A stretch of DNA of 64,000 bases, taken from Haloterrigena sp. KLK7. GTDB lineage: Archaea; Halobacteriota; Halobacteria; Halobacteriales; Natrialbaceae. Location of the stretch: NCBI RefSeq assembly GCF_037914945.1, contig NZ_CP149787.1, forward strand, positions 2,418,001-2,482,000. Reading direction: 5' to 3'. Position 1 is the stretch's first letter. Each line of letters starts with the position of its first letter. A program made the position numbers and the translations under genes. This document shows, in pieces, positions 51,336 through 60,755 of the stretch. The notes beneath the pieces are model-generated. The model had not been told where the DNA came from. It did no database searches and saw only the letters and a list, made by a program, of their open reading frames with translations.

Positions 51336-52403
51336 TCACTCGAGTCGATACCGTAGCAGCGCCGCGATGCCGCCGAGGTTCGACAGCTGCTGACCGGGCG
51401 GGAACTCGCTCGAGAAGACCGTCACCTCGCCGCCCTTCTGTTCGGTCGTGCGGACGATTTCGTCGACGCTCAACTCCCACTCGCCGTCGGGGCCGCGTTC
51501 CTTCTGTAATCGATCGTCGAGGACGAGCAGGTGCTCGATCGCGCCGAACTCGGCGGCCTTCTTCACCTGGTCGGGACCGTAGGCCGCTTTCGCGCCCTCG
51601 GCCATGCGGCGCGTGAGTTCGTCGATGTACTCGGCCTCGCTCTCGATGCGGGTCTCCTGTTGCACGTCGGCGACGGCGCCGCGCTTGAGCACCTCGTGGA
51701 CGCCCCGGTCCCCGACGCTGGCCGTGTCGACCATCGTGATCTTCTCGGTGAGTTCGGATTCGTTCTGCTCGATGTGCTTGTAGGCGTCCTGCTTCGTGAA
51801 GCCGGGCCCGGCGAGGATGATCGCGTCCGCGTCCTGTCGCTTCAGGACCGTCGCGAGTTCGTCGAACAGCTCCGAGCGCCCGCGGGCGTACTCGCCTTTC
51901 CCCGTCGTCCCGGTGATCGTCGCCCGCTCCTCGGTGCCGTACTGGGCGACCGTGTGGACGTGGGCCTGCCCTTCCTCGACGGTGGCGATGGCGACGTCCG
52001 GGTTCTCGGTGGCCTCCTCGGCCTCCTCGAGGCGGGCCTCTTGGTCCGGTTTGAAGCGCTTCTCGATCGAGAGCTCGTCGCGTTCCTCGACGTTCAGCGT
52101 GTGGTGAAAGCCCAGCTGGTCCTCCCGCGAGCAGGCGACGATCTCGCCGCCGACCCGCAGTCGATTGGCGAACTTGTGGAACTCGACGTCCTCGACGGCG
52201 ATAGCGACCCACATGTGCTCGCGCTCGCCGCCGGTGTCGCGCATCTGGTCGTCGTTGCGCTGGATCCGTCGAGTCGTATCGCCCGCGACGCGGTCGCCGG
52301 GCTCGAGGACGTACTGGAGGTGCCAGAGGTCGTCGACGCTCTCGGGGACGACGGTCACCCGTTCGCGTCCGCCCTCGACGTGCTCCCGGTCTTTGATCTG
52401 CAT
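51336..52403 (-). CDS. pelA: mRNA surveillance protein pelota (Dom34)
   Basis: A 355-residue eRF1-like protein. Domain 1 (residues 1-130) opens [25 protein letters not shown], with the Sm-fold; domain 2 (about 131-260) contains [21 protein letters not shown] and [18 protein letters not shown]; domain 3 (261-355) has [23 protein letters not shown]. It lacks GGQ, as expected. Pelota with an EF-Tu-like partner rescues stalled ribosomes, the same general job as RqcH encoded at 58298. Its 3' 70 bp are duplicated at 48780. TTAC about 26 bp upstream of the ATG gives a weak TATA. Confidence 0.95.
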   Translation of the reverse strand: MQIKDREHVEGGRERVTVVPESVDDLWHLQYVLEPGDRVAGDTTRRIQRNDDQMRDTGGEREHMWVAIAVEDVEFHKFANRLRVGGEIVACSREDQLGFHHTLNVEERDELSIEKRFKPDQEARLEEAEEATENPDVAIATVEEGQAHVHTVAQYGTEERATITGTTGKGEYARGRSELFDELATVLKRQDADAIILAGPGFTKQDAYKHIEQNESELTEKITMVDTASVGDRGVHEVLKRGAVADVQQETRIESEAEYIDELTRRMAEGAKAAYGPDQVKKAAEFGAIEHLLVLDDRLQKERGPDGEWELSVDEIVRTTEQKGGEVTVFSSEFPPGQQLSNLGGIAALLRYRLE

Positions 52404-52502
52404 GGGCGTGGCTTCGCGTGGGTGGGGTAAGTGGGCTGCGATCCTCGAGACGACGTCTGCGGCCGAATCGCTCCGTCGAACGGGCGCTCGAGTCCGTACG
52501 CG

Positions 52503-52548
52503 TCACCGGACGTGGTCCGCGTGGCTCACCGGTCGCGGTCCGCGTGGC
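52503..52548. repeat. 23-bp tandem direct repeat
   Basis: Units 52503-52525 and 52526-52548 (TCACCGG, then GGTCCGCGTGGC) differ at two bases and lie between the divergent pelota and DUF418 genes. They could be paired operators or slippage products. Confidence 0.65.
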
Positions 52549-52635
52549 TCGCAGTGAGGGATGGTATCGCGGATCGTCGTCTCGGACCGCTGTACCACCT
52601 CTTTTGTATCCCCCACACCACGGGACGGGTAAGCG

Positions 52636-53850
52636 ATGAGTTCCGAGACCGGGCCGACGCCGCCGTCCGATCGGATCGTCGGCCTCGACGTGCTGCGGGG
52701 AGTCGCGCTCCTCGGGATTCTACTGGTCAACGTTCGAGTGTTCTCGATGCCGTCGGTGGTGCTGACGAACCCGACGACGTACGGCGACCTGACCGGGGCG
52801 AACTACTGGGTCTGGTTCGTCGGCCACGTCTTCGGCCAGCAGAAGTTTCTCACGATATTCACGCTCCTGTTCGGCGGCGGCGTCGTGTTGTTCACCCGCA
52901 GCGCCGAGAAACGCGGCCGGTCCGCGGTCGACGTACACGTCCGGCGGTCCGTCTGGCTCGTCGTCGCCGGACTCGCACACGCCTACCTGCTGTGGTACGG
53001 CGACATCCTCGTCGCCTACGGGATCTGCGCGATCGTCGTCGGCTTCCTTCGCGATCACGACGCGCGGGATCTGGCGGCCTTCGGGCTCGCCCTGCTGGCG
53101 GTCCCGTCGCTCCTCGAGGTGGCGTCGGGGCTCACTACGGATCCGGCCGCGATCGCGGACTCGTGGCGGCCGGCCGAGGCGGTGCTTCGGTCCGAAATCG
53201 AGACGTATCGCAGCGGCTGGCTCGCCCAACTCGACCATCGGGTCCCGACCGCGTTCCAGCGCCAGACGTCGGGCTTCTTCGGCTACAGCGCCTGGCGCGT
53301 CACCGGCTCCATGCTGCTCGGGATGGCGCTGTTCGAGTGGGGCGTCCTGACGAACGACCGCTCGTCGCGGTTCTACCGCCGGCTGATCGGCGTCGGGGCC
53401 GTCAGCGGGCTCGCCGCGATCCTCGCCGGCGTCTGGTACATCGAGGCGAACGACTGGGCTGCCGGTGCGGCCCTGTTCTGGCGGCAGTTCAACTACTGGG
53501 GGAGTTTCCCCCTCGCCGGCGCGTACATCGGGATCGTGATGCTGTTCTGCCGGTGGCGGCCCGCGGGACTCGCGACCCGTGCGTTGGCCGCCGTCGGCCG
53601 GACCGCCTTCAGCAACTACATCCTGCAGACGGTCCTCGCCACGTCGATCTTCTACGGCCACGGGCTCGGGCTGTTCGGGCGGCTGACCCGAGTCGAGGCC
53701 CTCGGCGTCGTCCTGCTCATCTGGGCGATACAGATCCCGCTGTCGGTCCTCTGGCTGCGGTACTTCCGGTTCGGCCCGCTCGAGTGGCTCTGGCGCGTAC
53801 TCACGTACGGCGAACTGCAGCCGCTTCGGTACGGCCGACGCGAGGACTGA
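52636..53850 (+). CDS. DUF418/YeiB-family membrane protein
   Basis: A 404-residue polytopic protein. GLDVLRGVALLGILLVNVRVFSMPS near the start and GRTAFSNYILQTVLATSIFYGHG near residue 320 are characteristic of DUF418, and about 10 TM helices alternate with short charged loops. Relatives (YeiB) are related to acyltransferase-3 proteins; a cell-envelope acyl-transfer role is suspected but unproven. The start ATG at 52636 is the first with a reasonable AT-rich box (TTTTGTAT near 52600) upstream. It is divergent from pelota with about 230 bp between. Confidence 0.9.
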   Translation: MSSETGPTPPSDRIVGLDVLRGVALLGILLVNVRVFSMPSVVLTNPTTYGDLTGANYWVWFVGHVFGQQKFLTIFTLLFGGGVVLFTRSAEKRGRSAVDVHVRRSVWLVVAGLAHAYLLWYGDILVAYGICAIVVGFLRDHDARDLAAFGLALLAVPSLLEVASGLTTDPAAIADSWRPAEAVLRSEIETYRSGWLAQLDHRVPTAFQRQTSGFFGYSAWRVTGSMLLGMALFEWGVLTNDRSSRFYRRLIGVGAVSGLAAILAGVWYIEANDWAAGAALFWRQFNYWGSFPLAGAYIGIVMLFCRWRPAGLATRALAAVGRTAFSNYILQTVLATSIFYGHGLGLFGRLTRVEALGVVLLIWAIQIPLSVLWLRYFRFGPLEWLWRVLTYGELQPLRYGRRED

Positions 53851-53935
53851 CTGCCGACGCGGACGGATCTCACCGGCGAGGCCGGGCTTCACTGTTAGGG
53901 CGCAGCGGTATCCCCGGTGGGTGCTAATATGTAGC

Positions 53936-54466
53936 ATGAAGCTCGCACACGTCACGCTCCTCGAGGACTTCGGTACGCGCTCGGTCGCGGTCCACGCGCT
54001 CATGGTGCTCGCGTTCGCCAACGCGGTGCTGGCGGGGCTGTTCCTCGCCGGTCAGGTCGGACTCGTCTCGTTCGTCGCGCTGCTCAACTTCACCGCCGGG
54101 CTGTGGGTCGCCCACTCGGTCCACTCGCTCGGGAACGCGGTGGGCGACGGCGAGTACGCGGGGGTCCTCAACGAACTGGTCGACGGCGGCGCCGACGAAT
54201 CCGATCGCGGGCTGAACACGGGTCGGTTCGGTCGACTGCTCGCGCTCGTCGCGGCCGTGACGGCCGTCGCGCTGTTGACCTCGGCGCAGGTCCTCCCGGG
54301 AGACGTCGTCCCGATCGCGATCGTCGCCGTCGGCAGTATCGCCGTCGTGACCGCGATCACCGGGTTCCTGATCGCCCTCGGCGCGTCCTACGACGAGAAT
54401 CAACGGCAGACGATCGACCGGATCGATCGGAACGAAGCGGCGGACGGCGGCGAGATCGACGGCTGA
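53936..54466 (+). CDS. Hypothetical four-helix membrane protein
   Basis: A 176-residue protein with four hydrophobic stretches: VAVHALMVLAFANAVLAGLF, LVSFVALLNFTAGLWVAHSV, LLALVAAVTAVALLTSAQV and IAIVAVGSIAVVTAITGFLIAL; the C-terminal tail is acidic. No family is recognised. The ATG at 53936 (MKLAHVTLLEDFG) is preferred over one at 53921 (MLICSM). It lies 85 bp after DUF418 and could belong to the same transcript. Function unknown. Confidence 0.72.
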   Translation: MKLAHVTLLEDFGTRSVAVHALMVLAFANAVLAGLFLAGQVGLVSFVALLNFTAGLWVAHSVHSLGNAVGDGEYAGVLNELVDGGADESDRGLNTGRFGRLLALVAAVTAVALLTSAQVLPGDVVPIAIVAVGSIAVVTAITGFLIALGASYDENQRQTIDRIDRNEAADGGEIDG

Positions 54467-54490
54467 CGCCGGCGGAGTCGAACGCCGATC

Positions 54491-54868
54491 TCAGGAGAGT
54501 TGCGCGGTGACGTCGGTCGAGGAGACCATCCCGAGGTAATCGTCCCCCTTCACGACGGGCAGGTGTCCGATGCCGAGGCCGGTCATCATCGCGGCGACCT
54601 CCTCGAGGTAGAGGTCCGGCGGCACGGTCTCGACGGACTCCGTCATCACGTCCCTGACCGCGACGGCGGTCGGGTCGCGGCCCTCGGCGGCGGCGTTCAC
54701 GAGATCGGTGCTGGTGACGATCGATGGGGGATCCGTCGTCACGACCAACGCGGTGATTTCCTCGTCGCGCATTCTCGTCGCGGCCTCCTGAATCGTCGCG
54801 CTCTTCGAGATCGTCTCGAGCGGCGTCGACATCACGTCGTTGACGCGGGTTCCGTTCGTCGGTGACAT
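54491..54868 (-). CDS. Two-CBS-domain protein
   Basis: A 125-residue protein with two CBS modules: NDVMSTPLETISKSATIQEAA to TSTDLVNAAAEG, and VRDVMTESVETVPPDLYLEEV to MVSSTDVTAQLS. Small tandem CBS proteins bind adenosine nucleotides and regulate partners. The ATG at 54868 (MSPTNG) was chosen; a start nine codons upstream (54895) is also possible. No partner gene is obvious; it converges with the preceding membrane-protein gene. Function in detail is unknown. Confidence 0.85.
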   Translation of the reverse strand: MSPTNGTRVNDVMSTPLETISKSATIQEAATRMRDEEITALVVTTDPPSIVTSTDLVNAAAEGRDPTAVAVRDVMTESVETVPPDLYLEEVAAMMTGLGIGHLPVVKGDDYLGMVSSTDVTAQLS

Positions 54869-54985
54869 ACGCCTACGTACGGTAACATCCCTCATGGCTT
54901 TTACCCACGCCCGTACGAATTCGCGTCCGCATTCGACGCGCAATCCCGTCTCGGACGGCGCCGTCACGCCGGCGACCGACCGGTG

Positions 54986-55279
54986 TCAGTCCCGCATCTC
55001 CTCGAGTTTCCCTTTCGCCTTCTCGATCCCGGACTCGAACGTCTCCTCGATCTCTTCGACGGTGCGTTCGACGTAGCGGACGCGCTCTTTCGGAACGCGG
55101 CGAACGACGTCGTCGCCGTTCTCGTTGGTCCCGTACGCGAACAGCCAGTGATCTTGGAAGTAGGCGATGTGGTCGTTGTCGACGGTCGCGCGCTCGAACT
55201 CGCCCGTCGCGGTCTCGTAGACGATCGTCGCCTTCCCCAGCTCGAGGTCGGTCTCGGTGTCGGTATCGATATCGGCCAT
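54986..55279 (-). CDS. Conserved haloarchaeal hypothetical protein, beta-strand rich with C-terminal helix
   Basis: A 97-residue acidic protein: LELGKATIVYETATGEFERATVDNDHI, HWLFAYGTNENGDDVVRRVPKERVRYV, then a basic-acidic helix VEEIEETFESGIEKAKGKLEEM. No named domain recognised. The ATG at 55279 fits the start, and codon usage is normal. It could be an adaptor protein; no function is proposed. Confidence 0.72.
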   Translation of the reverse strand: MADIDTDTETDLELGKATIVYETATGEFERATVDNDHIAYFQDHWLFAYGTNENGDDVVRRVPKERVRYVERTVEEIEETFESGIEKAKGKLEEMRD

Positions 55280-55622
55280 GATCGGTTCGTCTACAGTCGG
55301 CGGTGTAGACCTGGACCCGGCACGTGCAGCCTGACCGACGGAGACCGCCCCGTTCGTCTCGGGATCGGGGCCTGGCCGACGACCACCCCGTTCGTCAGCA
55401 GCGTCGCGTGTGCAGGTGCTGTGACGGCACGACACCGGCGACACGAAGTCGGATCGTTCTCTCCCGTCTGCCGCATAACAGAAAGAATAGCCGCTATCTC
55501 GGACCGCACCGTCGCCGTTGGATCGACCGCCGTCGCGTGATTTTCGTCCAGTCCGGCGTTCTCGAATCGGTAAGCGTTGCCCTGGCCGACGGATGGAGAT
55601 CCGTCGCGACCCGATCGGTCGT

Positions 55623-55979
55623 ATGACGATCGCACTGCGAACGCTCGACGACGGCGCGTGGATCAGCGTCAACGACAGCCGCGAGGTGAGCGTCAGCGAC
55701 GTCTGGACCCTCTCTCGAGGCGTGTTCTGTGACTGTGAACCCGCGTACGTCCTCCTGGAGGGGTTCGTCGACGTCGGCGTTGACGGACCGATCGTGACCG
55801 TGGACGCCGTCGGACAGTGTCTCGAATGCGGCACTCGAGACTCGATCGATCGGTTACCCGTCGGTCGGATCGTCGATGGCGAGTTCGAACCGTACGATCC
55901 CGAGAGCGTCCAGTCGCTCGTCGAGCCCGACGCTGAGACGGGAGCGAACGATAGCGGCAACGATGTCCGAGAGACGTGA
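55623..55979 (+). CDS. Hypothetical protein with Cys pairs (possible zinc binding)
   Basis: A 118-residue protein starting MTIALRTLDDGAWISVNDS. Two cysteine pairs, CDC in RGVFCDCEPAYV and CLEC in GQCLECGTRDS, may bind zinc. The rest is a small beta-rich fold with an acidic tail (EPDAETGANDSGNDVRE). The upstream open frame adds 35 residues (to 55518), which are probably untranslated. Function is unknown; no neighbour clarifies it. Confidence 0.7.
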   Translation: MTIALRTLDDGAWISVNDSREVSVSDVWTLSRGVFCDCEPAYVLLEGFVDVGVDGPIVTVDAVGQCLECGTRDSIDRLPVGRIVDGEFEPYDPESVQSLVEPDAETGANDSGNDVRET

Positions 55980-56041
55980 GCGCCGGGGAGAACTGACGGC
56001 AGACGGAGTTGCTTATACGTTCCCGCCATATAACGGACTCA

Positions 56042-57817
56042 ATGGCAAGTGACGTCGAGCAGTGGAAGGACGAACTCTACGGAACCGATATTCGCGACGC
56101 GATAGAACGCTTCGCCGAGGAGGGATGGGAGTCCATCCCCGACGACGAACACGACGCCTGGTTCGAGCGGTTCAAGTGGTACGGCCTGTACCACCAGCGA
56201 GCCGGCCAGGAATCGTATTTCATGATGCGGATCGGTCCGCCGGGGGGCGTCCTCGAGCCCGGCCAGTTCCGACGCATCGTCGAAATCGCGGACGAGTTCT
56301 CCCGCGGGCCCGTCGAGAACCCCGAGTTCGGCAACGGCTGGCTCGACGTCACGACTCGTCAAGCGATCCAGCTCCACTGGATCCGTCTCGAGGACGTCCC
56401 CGAGATCTACGAGCGACTCGAGGACGTCGGTCTCTCGACGGTCCAGGCCTGCGGTGACTCCTGGCGGAACATCGTCGGCTGTCCGGTCGCCGGCAAGGAC
56501 AAACACGAGCACGTCGACGCCGACTGGCTCGCGAACGAGCTCCACGACACGTACAAGCAGAACGAGGCCCACTCGAACCTCCCGCGCAAGTGGAAGGTGT
56601 CGGTGACGGGCTGTGACGAGGGCTGCGGACAGGGCGACATCAACGACCTCGCGTTCGAGCCCGCCGAGAAGGAGATCGACGGGGAGCGCGTGACGGGCTA
56701 CAACGTCCGCGTCGGTGGCGGCCTCTCGCGCAACGAACCGCGCTTCGCACGCGACATCGACGTCTTCGCGACGCCCGAGCAGGCCGTCGACGTCGCCGGG
56801 GGTCTCTCGGCGCTGTTCCGCGACCACGGCGACCGGGAGGACCGATACAACGCGCGTATCAAGTTCCTCGTCGACGAGTGGGGGCCCGAGAAAGTGCGCG
56901 AGACGCTGCAGGAAGACTACGTCGACTTCGAACTCGAGACCGCGGGCGACGACCTTCGAGACTCGTACTCGTACAACGCGGGCGAGGCCGACGGCAAGCA
57001 CGACCACGTCGGCGTTCACGAGCAGGTCGACGGCGACTACTACGTCGGACTGAACGTCCTCGTCGGTCGAATCGGCGTCGACGACGGCTACGCGATCGCC
57101 GACGCGGCGGAGGAGTACGGCTCGGGCGAGGTTCGCCTGACTCAGCGCCAGAACATCATCCTCACCGACGTGGCCGAGGAGAACGTCGACGACCTGCGCG
57201 CGGAACCGGTGCTCGAGGACTACAGTCCGGATCCCCACCCGTTCCAGCGCGGCTCCATCGCCTGTACGGGCACCGAGTTCTGTTCGCTCTCGATCGTCGA
57301 GACGAAGAACCGTCAGGTCCGCTTCGGCCGCTGGCTCACCGACAACGTCGAGCTCCCCGACGGCGTCGAGGACTTCCACATCCACCTCTCGGGCTGTACG
57401 GCGTCGTGTGCCCAGCCGCAGATCGCCGACGTCTCCCTGCGCGGGATGAAGACGCGAAAGAACGGTAACCCGGTCGAGGCGCTCGACATCGGACTCGGCG
57501 GCGGTCTCGGCGAAGAGCCCCAGTTCGCCTCGTGGGTCACCGAGCGCGTTCCGGCGGACGAAGTCCCCGGTGCGATCGCGAACCTGATCGAGAACTTCGC
57601 CGAGGCTCGCGACGGCGAGGAGAGCTTCCGGGAGTTCGTCGCCGCGCGCGACGACGAGGAACTCGCCGAGCTGGTCGAACCGGAGGAGACGGACTACGAC
57701 GACCCGTACATGCACAACACGAAGCGAACGTGGTACCCCTACGCCGAGGACGACGAGCTCGACGAGAGTCCCGCGCCCGCTCGCGCCGACGGCACGCCGA
57801 TCACGTCGGACGACTGA
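56042..57817 (+). CDS. nirA: Ferredoxin-dependent nitrite/sulfite reductase
   Basis: A 591-residue siroheme/4Fe-4S enzyme. Two ferredoxin-like halves: N-half FMMRIGPPGGVLEPGQFRRI, DVTTRQAIQLHWI; C-half LTQRQNIILTD. The cluster-siroheme ligands are C-x5-C in ACTGTEFCSL and C-x3-C in LSGCTASCAQPQ; the N-half has a decoy GCDEGCG. It reduces nitrite to ammonia (or sulfite to sulfide) with six electrons. No nitrate reductase or transporter is adjacent, so assimilatory sulfite reduction remains possible. Start at the ATG 56042; a TATA-like CTTATAC lies near 56013. Confidence 0.93.
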   Translation: MASDVEQWKDELYGTDIRDAIERFAEEGWESIPDDEHDAWFERFKWYGLYHQRAGQESYFMMRIGPPGGVLEPGQFRRIVEIADEFSRGPVENPEFGNGWLDVTTRQAIQLHWIRLEDVPEIYERLEDVGLSTVQACGDSWRNIVGCPVAGKDKHEHVDADWLANELHDTYKQNEAHSNLPRKWKVSVTGCDEGCGQGDINDLAFEPAEKEIDGERVTGYNVRVGGGLSRNEPRFARDIDVFATPEQAVDVAGGLSALFRDHGDREDRYNARIKFLVDEWGPEKVRETLQEDYVDFELETAGDDLRDSYSYNAGEADGKHDHVGVHEQVDGDYYVGLNVLVGRIGVDDGYAIADAAEEYGSGEVRLTQRQNIILTDVAEENVDDLRAEPVLEDYSPDPHPFQRGSIACTGTEFCSLSIVETKNRQVRFGRWLTDNVELPDGVEDFHIHLSGCTASCAQPQIADVSLRGMKTRKNGNPVEALDIGLGGGLGEEPQFASWVTERVPADEVPGAIANLIENFAEARDGEESFREFVAARDDEELAELVEPEETDYDDPYMHNTKRTWYPYAEDDELDESPAPARADGTPITSDD

Positions 57818-58005
57818 CCGCGAATCCGACTCCCCGTTCGAACCCTCGTGGTACCGTTCTGCGGACCTCCATTCCCGTCTCGAGGAGCAGTATCGAGCGC
57901 CCTGGGAGTCACTGCAACCGAGACGCGTCGCCGACCGGCGTCCGCTCCGTACTCCGCCGGTCGACCGTCGAGTCGCCTAAGTGCGTTCGACGGCTCTCCG
58001 GAGAC

Positions 58006-58290
58006 ATGACCGATCGACTGATGAAAGTCAACGCTTACACGACGCTCGACCTCGTCGACGCCGTCGCGACGGGACGGGACTTCGAGACCGAGGCCTTTGC
58101 CGTCGCGAACGCGACTTCCGACAAGGAGAACCCCGATCGCGTCCGGTTGCAGTTCGAACTCGACAACATGACCGAGGAACACCTCCCCGCGCATATGGAA
58201 GCGCTCGAGTTGACGCCCGATCAGGCGCGGACGCTCGCGGCCGACCTCGAGAAACACGCGGATCGCGTCGAGGACGCGAGCAACGAATAG
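58006..58290 (+). CDS. DUF6360-family protein
   Basis: A 94-residue haloarchaeal protein: KVNAYTTLDLVDAVATGRDFETEAFAVANATS, RVRLQFELDNMTEEHL, LELTPDQARTLAADLEKHADRVE. The pattern matches the small DUF6360 family of unknown role (recall). The ATG at 58006 is the first of the frame and comes 189 bp after nirA. It is convergent with the RqcH gene, whose stop is eight bases away. Confidence 0.82.
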   Translation: MTDRLMKVNAYTTLDLVDAVATGRDFETEAFAVANATSDKENPDRVRLQFELDNMTEEHLPAHMEALELTPDQARTLAADLEKHADRVEDASNE

Positions 58291-58297
58291 CGAACAG

Positions 58298-60469
58298 TCA
58301 CTCCTCGCTGATCCGACTCCCGCCCGGCGGCATGAAGTGCTGGATGCGGTCTGGGCTGGCGATCTTCCGGACGAACGACTCGTCCTCGAACCGCTCGCGG
58401 AACCGCCGGTAGAGCCGCTTGGCCGCGTCGGCCTGCGCGTAGCGACCCGGCTCGAGGTCGATCGTCGTCTCCGCCTGGCCCTCGATGGCCGACGGCGGGC
58501 CGCCGATGACCCGGGTGTAGGGCTCGCACTGAATGCCGACCGCGACGCCGACCGGCGTGTCCCGGTAGTAGGTGCGGTCGCCGCGGACCGCGAACCCGCC
58601 CTTCTCCAGGTACTCGCCGCTCTCGGGGGTCTTGGTGACCTGGTCGGAATCGACGGCGTAGACGTCGCCGGCGTAGCGGCCGTCCTTCCAGACCGACGAG
58701 TAGGAGACCGCGAACTGCGCGGCCTCCTCGATGCTCGACTCCGGTAACTCGATGTCCGACGATGAGGCCTCGCTGGGATCGGTCGCCTTCAGCACGGTGA
58801 CGGGACCGCCGTGGGCCTGCGTGTGGAGGACCTTGTCGCCGGGCTCTAAGTACTTCTTGACGAGTTCCTCGTTCTGGTCGGCGTTTCGTCCCCCGATCAC
58901 GAGGTAGCCGTCGCTGGTGTGGAACCAGCGGAACCGGTCGAACCACGGCTCGTTCTCCCGGATCGGGACGGAGGGCTCCGAGAGCCAGTCGCGTTCCTCG
59001 CTCTCGTCGTCTTCGTCCTCGTCGCCCTCGTCGGCGGCGTCCTCGGCCTCCCACCGCTCCTGGCGCGCCTTGGCCTCCTCGAGATCATCTCGGGTGTCCT
59101 CGATGGCCGCCAGCGCGCCCTCCTTCTTCTCCTCGACGCGCTTGGCCTCGGTGTAGAGGCGGTCGGCGTTCTGCTCGACGCCCCGCTGGGCCACGAGGTC
59201 GATGCGCTCGCCGTCGATCTCGACGGTGACGATCCCCTCGCTGCCGTCGACGTCGACGACGGCCTCGGCGGCCGCGATGCCGCGGTCGGCCCCCTCCGCG
59301 AAGCGTTCCTCGATCTCGTCCCAGGGGCGATCCTGCGCGCGGGCCTCCTGGACCGTCGAGAGGATGTCGTCGACCAGCCCGTACTCGGCGTACAGCAGTT
59401 CCGCCTGCTCGCGGAGGGCGTCGGCCTCCTGCTCGAACCCCTCGATCGCCCCCTGCTGTTGCTCGATGATCCGCTCGTACTTGGCGATCTCCTCCTCGAA
59501 GTCGGGCCGCTGGGCGGTCGGATCGGTCTCCTCCTCGTCCTCGGCGAGCTCGAGCCGGTAGAAGTAGTCGTCCAGCGCCGCGAGGAAGGAGTCGTACGGC
59601 TCCGAGGCCAGTTCGACGTGCTCCTCGAGCGGGAACGGCGTCGCGTCGACGACCCGGTCGGGGCTCGAGTCCTCGTCCACGTCCTCATCGTCATCGCTGC
59701 CCTCGTCCCCGTCGTCCTCGTCCGCGACGTACAGCCGCGGATCGAAGTTCCCGTTTCGCAGGTCCAAGGCGAGCCGTTCGATGGCACCGTAGATGCGGTC
59801 GTAGACGTCCTCGTCGGCCTCGGCGATGTCCATCGCCTTCTCGACGCCGGCGCGGGTACAGATCTCCTCGGCGTAGAGCCCCCCGAAGTTGAGCTGGGTC
59901 GCTAGCGTCCGAACGACGTCGGTGTCTGAGTCTTCCATCTCGCGATCGAACGCCTCCCGGGAGACCGTCAGCGGGTTCGTCCGACTGTCCGGGAACTCGT
60001 AGCGCGAGCCCGGCACGACGGTCCGCGATTTGAGGCGGACGGTCTCGAGGCAGTCGATCACCTCGTACTCGCCGTCGGTGACGGCGACGTTCCCCTGGCC
60101 GAACAGTTCGACGATGATCCGGGTGGTGCCGTCGTCGCGCTCGAAGACGAACTCGAGGATGCGGTCGAACTCGTACTGTTCGACGCCCGCGAAGTCGGCC
60201 CCGGAGAGCCGGTTGCGGAGCATCATCGCGAACTGCGGCGGTCGGCCGGGGGCGTCGGGCACCCGCTCGGGGGCGACCGTGTGCGCCCGCTTGGTCTCGC
60301 CGACCTCGAGCAGCAACTCGACGCGGCCCCGGTCGAAGTCCCGCATCTTGAGCCGGACGAGATCGTCGCCGTAGAGATAGGCCTTGTCGACCTTGGCCCC
60401 CTCGTAGGCACCGAGTTCCCCGACGAGGGCGGCGAGGTCGACGCTGGTAAGCTCCCGCTTTGGATCCAT
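58298..60469 (-). CDS. rqcH: Ribosome-associated quality-control factor RqcH (NFACT)
   Basis: A 723-residue NFACT protein. Opening NFACT-N: MDPKRELTSVDLAALVGELGAYEGAK, DLVRLKMRDFDRGRVELLLEVGE, MLRNRLSGADFAGVEQYEFDRILEF, with the Asp-Arg pair. A long coiled coil (residues about 320-370 and 400-470) follows, then NFACT-R: RWFHTSDGYLVIGGRNADQNEEL, VLHTQAHGGPVTV. RqcH binds 50S-tRNA complexes and adds C-terminal alanines to stalled chains. It works in the same field as pelota (51336). The acidic insert EDDGDEGSDDDEDVDED is haloarchaeal. It is divergent from the gene at 60756. Confidence 0.95.
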   Translation of the reverse strand: MDPKRELTSVDLAALVGELGAYEGAKVDKAYLYGDDLVRLKMRDFDRGRVELLLEVGETKRAHTVAPERVPDAPGRPPQFAMMLRNRLSGADFAGVEQYEFDRILEFVFERDDGTTRIIVELFGQGNVAVTDGEYEVIDCLETVRLKSRTVVPGSRYEFPDSRTNPLTVSREAFDREMEDSDTDVVRTLATQLNFGGLYAEEICTRAGVEKAMDIAEADEDVYDRIYGAIERLALDLRNGNFDPRLYVADEDDGDEGSDDDEDVDEDSSPDRVVDATPFPLEEHVELASEPYDSFLAALDDYFYRLELAEDEEETDPTAQRPDFEEEIAKYERIIEQQQGAIEGFEQEADALREQAELLYAEYGLVDDILSTVQEARAQDRPWDEIEERFAEGADRGIAAAEAVVDVDGSEGIVTVEIDGERIDLVAQRGVEQNADRLYTEAKRVEEKKEGALAAIEDTRDDLEEAKARQERWEAEDAADEGDEDEDDESEERDWLSEPSVPIRENEPWFDRFRWFHTSDGYLVIGGRNADQNEELVKKYLEPGDKVLHTQAHGGPVTVLKATDPSEASSSDIELPESSIEEAAQFAVSYSSVWKDGRYAGDVYAVDSDQVTKTPESGEYLEKGGFAVRGDRTYYRDTPVGVAVGIQCEPYTRVIGGPPSAIEGQAETTIDLEPGRYAQADAAKRLYRRFRERFEDESFVRKIASPDRIQHFMPPGGSRISEE

Positions 60470-60755
60470 ACCCCAAACTGCCCGGCGCTGTCAAAAAGGA
60501 GTGTCGCTCCGCCCCGGTCGGCTCGCGCCCTCGCTGCGGTCGGAACCGGTCCGCGACGCGGGCGACGACCACCGTCGCCAACGTCCGTCGAAGGCGGTCA
60601 GAAAGCCTAATCCGCGCCGAGGCCCACCGTACGCCTATGTACGACAGCGTCGACGCGCGCCGTCGGGGCCGACGCCCGACCGCCGCGGCCGTTCGGCACC
60701 GCAGCGACGACCGACCCGTGGTCCCATGCGGATACCGGCCCGCCGGAGGTCGCCG

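Noticed and set aside
52503-52548. Short repeat considered as a CRISPR start
   Set aside because: Only two directly adjacent units with no spacers and no cas genes.
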